DNA of 33,046 bases from Clostridia bacterium (GTDB taxonomy: Bacteria; Bacillota; Clostridia; Christensenellales; Borkfalkiaceae), in the NCBI GenBank assembly GCA_029061465.1, contig JAIDRY010000150.1, positions 1 through 33,046 of the forward strand, read 5' to 3'. How positions within the stretch are numbered: the stretch's first letter is position 1; each line of letters starts with the position of its first letter. A program made the translations under genes and the position numbers. The notes below the pieces were generated by a model. It had not been told where the DNA came from, made no database searches, and was given only the letters and a program-made list of their open reading frames with translations. Below, piece after piece: positions 7,376-15,590 of this stretch.

Positions 7376-9097
7376 ATGTTAAAGAAAGGCAAATTGGGAA
7401 AACTTTGGGCGCTTGCTTGTTCTATTCTTGCGTGCGTTCTCATTTTCTCTGTATCGGCTTGTGACACGGATAAGCCGAAGGAAGAAGTAGACGTTACGCT
7501 CAGCAAAACCACCGCTGAATTGGTTGTCGGCGAAACGACTACGGTATCCGTAACCTCGGCAACGACCGCGGAGATAGAGTGGAGCGTTGACAAACCGGAA
7601 ATCGCTACAGTTGAAGGCAGCGGCACGGGCAACAAGCTCGGCACCGTTAAGGCAGTTGCGGCAGGTACCGCAAAGGTTACCGCTAAGGCGGGTGATAAAA
7701 CGGCTGTTTGTACCGTTACGGTTACCGCTCCCGCAGAACCCGAAACGGTTACCATAAAACTCGGCGATACGGCTGTGGGCAGCGACGCACAATCATTACA
7801 CGTCGGCGATACCCTTGCGCTTACCGCTACGGCTTCAAAGGGTAGTACCGTTACGTGGGAAAGCAGCAAGACGGACGTAGCAACCGTATCAAACGGCACC
7901 GTTACGGCAGTAGCCGCAGGCGAAACGGTTATCAAGGCAAAGGTCAGCGACAGCGAATATGCTACAGTTACCGTTAATGTTATCGCACCCACGAACGTTG
8001 AGTACGGCGGCGAAGCTGAATTTGATATCGGTTGGCGCTATTGGAACGGCGACGGCGACGCTGTCGTAGCTTCCTGCGTAAACTATTCCGATAACAACGA
8101 AGTTCAGATTAAGTATACTATGGCCGCAGGTCAGCCTTACAGCGTACAGCTTTTCTATAAGGATAAGACGGCAGGCACAGACCATAACTTGTCTCTTACC
8201 GTTGTTTCCCCGATAGCGGCAAACATAACAGTTAACGGTGCTAAGCAGGAGCTTGTAGTAGGCGAAAACAAAGTAACCGTTGAAAACTATACAGGTTCTA
8301 CTATCGTAGTTTGTTTCGGCGCATGGGGACCTCCTGACCAACCTGTTTTCGGTACCGACTTATTGTTTGTATTTAAGGATATAGTAATAACTTCCAATGC
8401 GGACACGGAGCTTGTTGCCCCTTCGTTCAGCTATGCGGCTGATACCAAAATTATTACTATCACCGATGCAACTAACGCGGCTGAAAAAGTAGAAAAGTAC
8501 GTGCTCGGCTTGTTTGCCGACGCTGCGGACGAATCTCCCGCTTACACGGTTGACGTTACTAGCGGCGAGGCAGTTAATTTGTCTACGATTCCTTCCGGTA
8601 CGTACGTGCTTAAGTTAAGAGCGGTAAACAGCTCCGCTATGGTCATCAATTCCGGTTGGAGTACGACAACTGCGGACCTTGTATGGGCTAACGACAAGAC
8701 CCCGCTTGAATATAGCACACAGGATAACGTTGTTGCAGGTTCAAATACGTGGTATTACTGGAACCGTAACTGGGATATCAATTGTCATGCTGAGGAATGC
8801 TATATACAAGGCGACACCATCAAAGTTGTCGGATTAACTGATAACTTAATGGAAAACTGGAGCTTCCAGCTGTTCTATAAAGGCGAAGCTGGCAAGAAAC
8901 TTACTATGACGGTTACTGCTCAAAACGCCGGTTCAATCACCATTGGCGGCGTAGTATATGCGCTTGAAGCGGGCGTAGCTCAAGAGGTAGTGGTTAACGA
9001 TATTACGAATCTTGGAATACAATTCGGCGGCGGCGAAGGTGGTGCTGCGAACAACCTTCAGGGCGACGTTACTTTCAGCAATATCGTAATTGAATAA
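7376..9097 (+). CDS. Glucan-binding-type lipoprotein: two Big_2 domains and two carbohydrate-binding-like modules
   Basis: The signal peptide ends in a VSAC lipobox (Cys29). Two Big_2 domains (about 36-117 and 122-202) follow, then a beta-sandwich-like module (about 205-345), an FN3-like linker (about 345-440) and a second module (about 442-573). Both modules share an aromatic pattern, W-x-Y-W-N near the start and QLFYK about 40 residues later, then a V/I-x-x-G--x-L--G turn. The QLFY strand recalls the CBM4/9 group of carbohydrate-binding modules, some of which bind beta-1,3-glucan, but this assignment is inference. No catalytic domain is visible. Tandem ATGs lie at 7373 and 7376; the second has better spacing from GGAGG (7363-7367). 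It is paralogous to the gene at 12224. Strong ribosome site and regular codon choice suggest high expression. Confidence 0.85.
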   Translation: MLKKGKLGKLWALACSILACVLIFSVSACDTDKPKEEVDVTLSKTTAELVVGETTTVSVTSATTAEIEWSVDKPEIATVEGSGTGNKLGTVKAVAAGTAKVTAKAGDKTAVCTVTVTAPAEPETVTIKLGDTAVGSDAQSLHVGDTLALTATASKGSTVTWESSKTDVATVSNGTVTAVAAGETVIKAKVSDSEYATVTVNVIAPTNVEYGGEAEFDIGWRYWNGDGDAVVASCVNYSDNNEVQIKYTMAAGQPYSVQLFYKDKTAGTDHNLSLTVVSPIAANITVNGAKQELVVGENKVTVENYTGSTIVVCFGAWGPPDQPVFGTDLLFVFKDIVITSNADTELVAPSFSYAADTKIITITDATNAAEKVEKYVLGLFADAADESPAYTVDVTSGEAVNLSTIPSGTYVLKLRAVNSSAMVINSGWSTTTADLVWANDKTPLEYSTQDNVVAGSNTWYYWNRNWDINCHAEECYIQGDTIKVVGLTDNLMENWSFQLFYKGEAGKKLTMTVTAQNAGSITIGGVVYALEAGVAQEVVVNDITNLGIQFGGGEGGAANNLQGDVTFSNIVIE

Positions 9098-9121
9098 TTC
9101 AAGAGGTATCTAACTCATAAT

Positions 9122-9151
9122 GACGGGGCGGCGGCTTGTCGCTGCCCCGTC
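9122..9151 (+). terminator. GC-rich intercistronic hairpin, possible partial terminator
   Basis: GACGGGGC (9122-9129) pairs with GCCCCGTC (9144-9151), with an inner GCG/CGC extension. No real T run follows (TACTTTCTTA), so it may be a weak terminator or a 3-prime stabiliser that lets the upstream lipoprotein be made in excess of GH3. Confidence 0.55.
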
Positions 9152-9210
9152 TACTTTCTTACAAATTATAATTTTAGTTTCAACATTCAAAAACAAGGAG
9201 ACAATGCAAT

Positions 9211-12198
9211 ATGTCTAAAGGAAGTGGCGGAATTTTTAAACGCAGTAAGGTAAAACTAATTGTTTTATCGGTAGTTGCTGTTTTTTGTGCCATTCTTATG
9301 GTCGCCGGTAATATTGTTTTAAGTATGTTAAACCCCATTCTTCACAGGGTATTTTCTGGCGACGGTATCAGCGTTTCAGGTTCCTCATCGGTGCTTTCCG
9401 AGGCGGACAAAGTCGTACGCAAAACCGCGGAAGAGAGTATGGTGCTCTTATACAATGAGGACGGCTATCTCCCTCAGCGCAATCTTAAAAAAGTAAACCT
9501 GTTCGGCTGGGGCGCAACCGACGGCGGCTTTCTTCTTACGGGCGGCGGCAGCGGCGGCGCTACGATACTCGATAAGGACAGAAACGGTAACGACCGTATA
9601 AAGGTAGACCTTACCGACGCATTTACCGAGGCTGGTATAGAATACAATACTACGCTTACCAATGATTACGTAGGTTTCAGCAGCTTTGACGCCGATTACC
9701 GCAAAGGCGGTACTACCGGTGCGAACGTTGCGGAAAGCCTCAAAAATCCCGATGCGGGCTGGTACACAGCCGAGCGCATGAATCAGGCGAAGAATTATTC
9801 CAAAACCGCCGTTGCGGTTATCAGCCGCTGGGGTGCTGAAAACGCGAGCAGTCAGGAATTGAAATCTCTTAGCGGCTATGCGGACGGTTCGTTTTTAGAG
9901 CTTACCGCAGAAGAAACAGCCATGTTCAACGCGCTTGAAACGCATCAGTTCGACGTAATCGTCGTACTCAACGTTTGCAATAATATTGAACTCGGTTTTA
10001 TCGAGAATTATAATTGCATAAAGGCGTGCATTTTTGCTGGCATTCCCGGTCAGTCGGGCGCAATTGCTATACCCGAAATTATTAACGGTACAATCAATCC
10101 TTCGGGCAGAACGAGCGATACTCTCGCTTATGACTATCAAACCTGCGACCCCACGTACATAAACGCCGTGAGGGCGGGCAACGATATCGTGTATCAGGAA
10201 GGTATCTACTTCGGATATAAGTGGTACGAAACTGCCGACGCGGAAGGTTTCTTTGAAGCGCATGGCACTTCGTATGATAAAGTAGTGCAGTTCCCGTTCG
10301 GTTACGGCCTCTCATACACAAGCTTCGATTGGAAACCCGATTTTTCCGAAGTTGTGTCGCTTACCGAAAAGGGAGAGTATAAGGTTACTGTAAAGGTAAC
10401 TAATACGGGCTCGGTTGCAGGCAAGGACATAGTTCAGCTTTACGGACACGCACCGTATACTAACGGCGGAGTGGAAAAGGCGGAACGCGTACTTCTCGAC
10501 TTTGTAAAAACGCCGCTTATCGAGCCGGGCAAATCGGAAACGGTTACTCTTTCATTCAGCGCGTACGACCTTGCTTCCTACGACGACTACGGCAAGAATA
10601 ACGGCAATCATACGGGCTACGAGCTTGACGCAGGTTCGTACAGAATTTCCGTTATGAAAAACGCACACGAATATAAGCACGAGGAGCCTGTTGAGGGCGT
10701 AAACGGAGACTATAAAGATATCGGTCTAGGTAACCAAATCGTTTATGACAAAGACCCTGTTACGGAGGCTTCCGTAGTAAACCGTTTTACAGGAGCCACG
10801 GCTTACGCTTCCTGCCCGATAGACGGCAAAGATAATATTTCGTATCTCTCACGTGCGGACCACTTTGCCAATTTCCCGATAAATGCGGCAACCCGCAGCG
10901 GCGGCACGCCGACCGTGGAGCAGATTAAATCGGCAAGTAAGGCGTTGTACGACAGTAACAAGGTCAACGCGGGCGTTCAATATGGACAGAACGCAAATAT
11001 GTACCTCGTCGGCACAAAGAACGAAGACGGCAACGTTGAGAGAGTTTCTCTCAGCACGTTGCAGGGTGAAGGTGGTTCTTCACAAGCTCTTTCTTACAAT
11101 AGCGTTATTCTTGAGTTCCTTATGGAAGACTACAACTCCATGCTTTGGGATTCTCTTTTAAGTCAGGTAACGCAGCAGGAAACGCGCGACCTTATCGGTA
11201 AAGGCGGTTTCCAGACTGTAGCCCTTTACAGCGTAGGCAAAACGTATTGTAAGGATAAGGACGGCCCCGCAGGCTTCAATAACAGCGTTGACGACGTGCT
11301 CGAGGCAAAGAGTGACCAATATACGCTGTTTTGCAGTGAGTCGCTTACGGGTTGTAGCTTCAACAAAGAAATTGCATATTCGATAGGCGAGGCACAGGCA
11401 AAGATAGCAGGCTTTGTAGGGTTCCAGGGCTGGTACGGTCCCGGCGTCAATCTTCACCGTTCGGTTTATAATTCGCGCAATTACGAGTATTACAGCGAGG
11501 ACGCCGTTCTCAGCGGCAAGCTCGCGGCAAGTACTATTTCCGCCGCTTACGATAACAATATGTATTGTTATCTCAAACACTTTGCCGTAAGCGAAGCGGG
11601 CAGCAATCCTAAGAACCTAAACACGTGGCTAACCGAGCAGGCGCTCAGGGAAAGCTATCTGCGCCCCTTTGAAATTGCGGTAAAACACGGCAAAGCAAAC
11701 GCTATGATGAGTGCATTCAATAATGTCGGCGGAGTGCTTTCGGGCTATAACTACGCATTGCTTACTGGCGTTTTGCGTAACGAGTGGGGCTTTAAGGGCA
11801 GCGTGATAACCGACTGGTTTATGAAGGACGGATATATGAACGACTACGAAGCAGGCGTGCTTGCGGGCAACGACTTATGGCTCAACGGTACGTTCAACGA
11901 CCCCGCAACCCTCAACCTCGACGATAAATACGTAGCCTGCGCCGCACGTCAATCTGTTAAGAATATTTTATACACTTATATAGACACTAACCTCACGGCA
12001 AGCGACGTTATTGTAAATGCCGCGCCTCATTCGGCGCTTTTGGACGCATTGTGGGCTATTGCCAACGTTGTATTGTCGCTCGGTTTTATCGCGTGCATAG
12101 TATTTATCGTTTTACCGTTTACCCGCAAAGACGTAAATAAACAAATACCCGACAACGCAACTGCCGCAGAAGATAACGACAGTCCGTCGGCAGCATAA
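9211..12198 (+). CDS. Domain-permuted GH3 beta-glucosidase anchored by N- and C-terminal membrane helices
   Basis: GH3 enzymes release terminal sugars from beta-glucans and oligosaccharides. The 995-residue product begins with a basic segment and a membrane helix (about 14-39). The usual GH3 order is reversed: the alpha/beta C-domain comes first (about 65-355, with ESMVLLYNEDGYLP and GGFLLTGGGSGG), then the FN3-like domain (about 388-470), and last the barrel domain (about 640-925). The barrel has YLKHFAV, ANAMMSAFNNVGG and VITDW, whose Asp868 is the expected nucleophile. A second membrane helix (about 951-970) is followed by a basic, then acidic tail. Positive charges beside both helices (KRSKVK, TRKDVNK) put both ends inside and the roughly 905-residue enzyme outside. 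The same permutation is known in Ruminococcus albus and Butyrivibrio enzymes. AAGGAGAC precedes the ATG. Confidence 0.93.
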   Translation: MSKGSGGIFKRSKVKLIVLSVVAVFCAILMVAGNIVLSMLNPILHRVFSGDGISVSGSSSVLSEADKVVRKTAEESMVLLYNEDGYLPQRNLKKVNLFGWGATDGGFLLTGGGSGGATILDKDRNGNDRIKVDLTDAFTEAGIEYNTTLTNDYVGFSSFDADYRKGGTTGANVAESLKNPDAGWYTAERMNQAKNYSKTAVAVISRWGAENASSQELKSLSGYADGSFLELTAEETAMFNALETHQFDVIVVLNVCNNIELGFIENYNCIKACIFAGIPGQSGAIAIPEIINGTINPSGRTSDTLAYDYQTCDPTYINAVRAGNDIVYQEGIYFGYKWYETADAEGFFEAHGTSYDKVVQFPFGYGLSYTSFDWKPDFSEVVSLTEKGEYKVTVKVTNTGSVAGKDIVQLYGHAPYTNGGVEKAERVLLDFVKTPLIEPGKSETVTLSFSAYDLASYDDYGKNNGNHTGYELDAGSYRISVMKNAHEYKHEEPVEGVNGDYKDIGLGNQIVYDKDPVTEASVVNRFTGATAYASCPIDGKDNISYLSRADHFANFPINAATRSGGTPTVEQIKSASKALYDSNKVNAGVQYGQNANMYLVGTKNEDGNVERVSLSTLQGEGGSSQALSYNSVILEFLMEDYNSMLWDSLLSQVTQQETRDLIGKGGFQTVALYSVGKTYCKDKDGPAGFNNSVDDVLEAKSDQYTLFCSESLTGCSFNKEIAYSIGEAQAKIAGFVGFQGWYGPGVNLHRSVYNSRNYEYYSEDAVLSGKLAASTISAAYDNNMYCYLKHFAVSEAGSNPKNLNTWLTEQALRESYLRPFEIAVKHGKANAMMSAFNNVGGVLSGYNYALLTGVLRNEWGFKGSVITDWFMKDGYMNDYEAGVLAGNDLWLNGTFNDPATLNLDDKYVACAARQSVKNILYTYIDTNLTASDVIVNAAPHSALLDALWAIANVVLSLGFIACIVFIVLPFTRKDVNKQIPDNATAAEDNDSPSAA

Positions 12199-12223
12199 AA
12201 TTTTGATAAGGAGTGAAATAATA

Positions 12224-14008
12224 ATGAAAAAAATGATACTCAGAAAACTGTGTACGGCAGTTTGCGCTCTGCTAACTTTCGTTTTAGTTTTCTCTTTCGC
12301 GGCTTGTAATCCCGAAAGCACGGACGATAGTATTACCCTGAATACGAATTTCCTGACGATTGACGTCGGTTCAACGTCGCCTTTGCTCGTTACGTCGACT
12401 GTAACCGAAGACGTCGTATGGACTTCGTCGGATGAGTCTAAGGTAACCGTAGAAGGAAGTGGCAGCGGCAAAAGAATGTGTATGGTCAGCGCGGTAGCCA
12501 ACGGCACCGCTACGGTAACGGCAACTTCGGGTGATAAATTCGCAACCTGTTCGGTTACCGTAGTTGATGCGGAAACGGTTACTATTACGCAGAACGGTTC
12601 CGCGGCTTCGTCCGTTTCTCTTAGCGGAAAAGGCGCTACCGCACAGCTCACCGCAAAATCTTCCAGAGACCATGATATAACCTGGGAAACTAATAAACCT
12701 ATGATTGTTTCCGTATCCGATAACGGTTTGGTAACGGCGGTAGCCGAAAGCGGCACCGCAGTACTTACCGCTCGCTGCGGGCAGCATACCGACGTGTCCC
12801 AAAACGTTACGGTCGTTGTAGGAACTGGTGTTGACGCCGCTTATAATCTCGAACAGGGCGACGAAAATAACAGCTTCGGCAACAAAAACTCCAACGATAA
12901 CCCCGGCCTTTGGATGTACTGGAATCAGTTTGGCAACGTAGCCAGCGCTACTTATGAAAACGGAGTGGTTAGCTTAACGACTTCCGGAGTTGAAGAGGGC
13001 GCGTGGTGGTATAACGTTCAGTTATTCTACACGGCAACTGCCGAAGATAAGGACACCAAAGGTAACGCTCTAAAGAGCGGCACCATGTATCAGGTTACGT
13101 TCGATATCGATACGACGATGGGCGGCGGTATCACCGTAAACGGTTATCCGCTTCAGCTGAAAGAGGGCGTGAATCACTGCACAGCTTATTATATGCATTC
13201 GGTTACCGCGTTCTCGATGCAACTCGGAATTGACGGCGTGGGTTGCGACCTTACCAATGCAACATTGAAGCTTTCCAATATCAAATGGACGCCTGCGGAG
13301 AAGGTGAACCTCACTGCGCCTTCGTTCAGCATTACGAATAACGTTATTACCATTAACGATAATAACCCCGCAGGCAGCGTAGGTAGATACATTCTTGTTT
13401 TGTATAATGATGCAGGTACTTCCGTCGGAAGCGTAAAGGTTACGAACGGCGCTACCGTAGACACGTCGAAAATTCGTCCCAACGGCACGTATATCGGGAA
13501 ACTGATTGCGAAAGCCGCAAACGAGCAATTTATCAATGCTCCCGAAGCTACCTCACAGAACGCTTCCGTGGTCGTAAATAACGAGCATGTTGCATACACG
13601 ATTGGAAATGGCGGAGAAGCAACTGCGCTTGATGAAATGGGCACGTGGACTTATTGGACCGAAAGCTGGGTTGCTTTCAATGGTACGGTTACCGACGAAA
13701 AAGCGAACATTACGTTCAGCAACAATACCGGTAACTGGTACGATACGCAGTTATTCTATAAGATGCCCGGTAAGAATGTAGGCGATTCGTACTCCGTTAA
13801 GCTTCATTTTAATAACATTCCCAAAGAGGGTAGGGTTTCGGTCAACGACGTTGTGTACACCTTAAAGCAGGGCGACAACGTGATAGATTTGAATATTACC
13901 GAATCGGGCGGAAAGTCGATACAAGTTATTTTCGGCGTAGTGAACGAAAGCAACAGACAGGATTTCGGTACGCTCACCAATCTTGAGCTGTATATCGAAT
14001 TAGTATAA
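12224..14008 (+). CDS. Second glucan-binding-type lipoprotein, paralogue of the gene at 7376
   Basis: The start at 12224 (MKKMILRKL) is supported by AAGGAGTGA at 12208-12216 and by a signal peptide with an FAAC lipobox at Cys28; an in-frame ATG at 12203 has no such support. The 594-residue product has the same plan as the lipoprotein at 7376: two Big_2 domains (about 34-115 and 117-203), module A (about 205-360), an FN3-like linker (about 362-455) and module B (about 460-594). Modules show W-x-Y-W-N/T (LWMYWNQ, TWTYWTE) and QLFY (WYNVQLFY, WYDTQLFYK). No catalytic signature is seen. It starts 25 bases after the GH3 stop, so the two are surely cotranscribed. The likely role is to hold glucan at the cell surface next to GH16 and GH3. 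Ligand binding is inferred only. Confidence 0.85.
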   Translation: MKKMILRKLCTAVCALLTFVLVFSFAACNPESTDDSITLNTNFLTIDVGSTSPLLVTSTVTEDVVWTSSDESKVTVEGSGSGKRMCMVSAVANGTATVTATSGDKFATCSVTVVDAETVTITQNGSAASSVSLSGKGATAQLTAKSSRDHDITWETNKPMIVSVSDNGLVTAVAESGTAVLTARCGQHTDVSQNVTVVVGTGVDAAYNLEQGDENNSFGNKNSNDNPGLWMYWNQFGNVASATYENGVVSLTTSGVEEGAWWYNVQLFYTATAEDKDTKGNALKSGTMYQVTFDIDTTMGGGITVNGYPLQLKEGVNHCTAYYMHSVTAFSMQLGIDGVGCDLTNATLKLSNIKWTPAEKVNLTAPSFSITNNVITINDNNPAGSVGRYILVLYNDAGTSVGSVKVTNGATVDTSKIRPNGTYIGKLIAKAANEQFINAPEATSQNASVVVNNEHVAYTIGNGGEATALDEMGTWTYWTESWVAFNGTVTDEKANITFSNNTGNWYDTQLFYKMPGKNVGDSYSVKLHFNNIPKEGRVSVNDVVYTLKQGDNVIDLNITESGGKSIQVIFGVVNESNRQDFGTLTNLELYIELV

Positions 14009-14026
14009 TCGCATTAATCTGCAATA

Positions 14027-14060
14027 AAAAAAAGGAAGTTTGTTTAAACTTCCTTTTTTA
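14027..14060. terminator. Bidirectional terminator between converging genes
   Basis: AAAGGAAGTTT (14031-14041), GTTT loop, AAACTTCCTTT (14046-14056), with A runs on the left and T runs on the right. It can stop transcription of the glucan operon on the plus strand and of the regulator gene on the minus strand. Confidence 0.9.
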
Positions 14061-14085
14061 TTTATAATAAATTTGTGTTAAATTT

Positions 14086-15471
14086 TTAAAACGAATAGTC
14101 TTGCTTTCTGCGTTTCTTTGCGTAGATTATCGTGCAAGCGCTAACGGTTGCAACCGTAATGCCGAAAGATAAAGAAATTATCACGTCATACAAAGTATCA
14201 GAAATATCCTGTTCAACAACGTAGGTTTCTTCGCTCTGAATTATCCGCAATCCTTCGTTTATATAATATCTTACGTTGACTATCGGCATTTCACCTACGG
14301 GAGTGTCTATATCGTAGACGTCAAATGACCATACGGAGAAGGGATAAGTCTCGCCGTACAAAACGTCCCAATAAAATCCGTAAGGCGACGATTTGGTGTA
14401 GTAACGTCCGTAAAACCCGTTACCTAAGTCGTATTTGACGGTTGCATCGGGATTAGTAGGGAAAGAAAGATAATACTCGCCGACGGGAACCACGTCGCTA
14501 TTGAAACCGCCTTCCTCGATTACGAGCGTTTGCATATGAGTTTGCAAAGCGCGGTAATCGTCGTTACTGTATATTGTTTTACAGCCTTCGGGGAAGGCAA
14601 TGTAGAGGGAGAAGAAAATTATTAAAAGTACGCCGAACGGAATAGTGCCGAAAGCACAAATTTTTTTCAAAAGCTTTGAGTTATGCCTTATGATTTCGCG
14701 TTGACTTTCGTTTGCAAGCTTTTTACCTGCGGATTTCTCAATGCACAGATACCCTGTTAAAATCAGCATCCCGACGATAAAATTTGAAAGGAATACGCCG
14801 ATATATGCATCGCGCACGGCAATTTCCACGTTCAGAATGTAATAATTTTGCGGGTTTAATATTGCAAACAGCAAAAGGAAAATAACGGCGGCGGCAATAA
14901 AGGGAATAGCACATATTGCAACCGACTTTGCCGCCCTGTGCTGTGCCGTAAATAAAATCGCCTTTTTTTCGTCAGTATAGTCCTCGTTTAAAACTACGCC
15001 TTCGGCAAGTTTTAACGAATTTTTAAAGTAGAACAGACAGGCAAGACACGCTATCATTCCCGCTAGACCCAAAACCCAGAATAAAACGTCCAGCCAGGCG
15101 GGAGAAGATGTATATAAAAGTAATATACAACCTAATTCTATAAATAACGACGCGCCCAGCGCTAACCCCGTTAAAAGCGCCGCCTTTGCCGAAAACCTGC
15201 CGAAACGGTTTTTACTTGCCGCGCGCATTGCATTGTCGGATATGGCGGGTTTTTGAAATTCGCCGCGTTCACCGCGCAATAGCTCGTCAATCGTTACGCC
15301 GTATAAATCGGCAATGGCGGGCAACAATAATAGGTCGGGCATAGTTCTGTCCGTTTCCCACGAGGATAACGTTCTGTTTGAAATGTTGAGTTTTTCTGCA
15401 ACTTCCTGTTGTGTGTAGCCGTTGGCTTTTCTTAGTAGTGCCAAAAATTCGCCTGTGGTTTGTTTAGCCAT
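14086..15471 (-). CDS. XRE-family HTH regulator fused to a six-helix membrane sensor-like domain
   Basis: Residues about 6-62 form an XRE/Cro-type helix-turn-helix (LLRKANGYTQQEVAEKLNISNRT split at its turn, then SWETDRTMPDL), so the product binds DNA at the cytoplasmic face. Six hydrophobic segments follow at about 95-122, 126-149, 187-209, 226-247, 270-293 and 428-450. Between the last two lies a stretch of about 135 residues, predicted outside the cell, with aspartates and aromatic residues and no family I recognise. The C-terminus is basic (KKRRKQ), consistent with an inside end. This is a one-component membrane regulator design; the signal and the target genes are unknown. It converges on the glucan cluster across a shared terminator. 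AGGTGAT precedes the ATG. Confidence 0.85.
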   Translation of the reverse strand: MAKQTTGEFLALLRKANGYTQQEVAEKLNISNRTLSSWETDRTMPDLLLLPAIADLYGVTIDELLRGERGEFQKPAISDNAMRAASKNRFGRFSAKAALLTGLALGASLFIELGCILLLYTSSPAWLDVLFWVLGLAGMIACLACLFYFKNSLKLAEGVVLNEDYTDEKKAILFTAQHRAAKSVAICAIPFIAAAVIFLLLFAILNPQNYYILNVEIAVRDAYIGVFLSNFIVGMLILTGYLCIEKSAGKKLANESQREIIRHNSKLLKKICAFGTIPFGVLLIIFFSLYIAFPEGCKTIYSNDDYRALQTHMQTLVIEEGGFNSDVVPVGEYYLSFPTNPDATVKYDLGNGFYGRYYTKSSPYGFYWDVLYGETYPFSVWSFDVYDIDTPVGEMPIVNVRYYINEGLRIIQSEETYVVEQDISDTLYDVIISLSFGITVATVSACTIIYAKKRRKQDYSF

Positions 15472-15491
15472 AATATCACCTCACGCTTATA

Positions 15492-15520
15492 ATTCTACAC
15501 GCGGAAGATAAAAAAATCAA
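15492..15520 (-). promoter_or_regulatory. Promoter of the membrane-bound XRE regulator gene
   Basis: On the minus strand TTGATT (15515-15520), a 17-base spacer and TAGAAT (15492-15497), about 20 bases before the start codon. Confidence 0.6.
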
Positions 15521-15544
15521 CGGACAAAATGTGGAAACGCTCTA

Positions 15545-15584
15545 CAAAACAAAGAACCGCCCGCCAAATTAATGGCGGGCGGTT
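15545..15584 (-). terminator. Terminator of the pheST operon
   Basis: A 12-base-pair perfect stem, AACCGCCCGCCA (15555-15566) with TGGCGGGCGGTT (15573-15584), lies directly after the pheT stop. On the minus strand it runs into CTTTGTTTTG. Confidence 0.88.
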
Positions 15585-15590
15585 TAAAAA

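Noticed and set aside
7348-7992. Antisense frame of 214 codons under the Big_2 lipoprotein
   Set aside because: Thr/Val/Ser-rich mirror of the repetitive Big_2 coding sequence.
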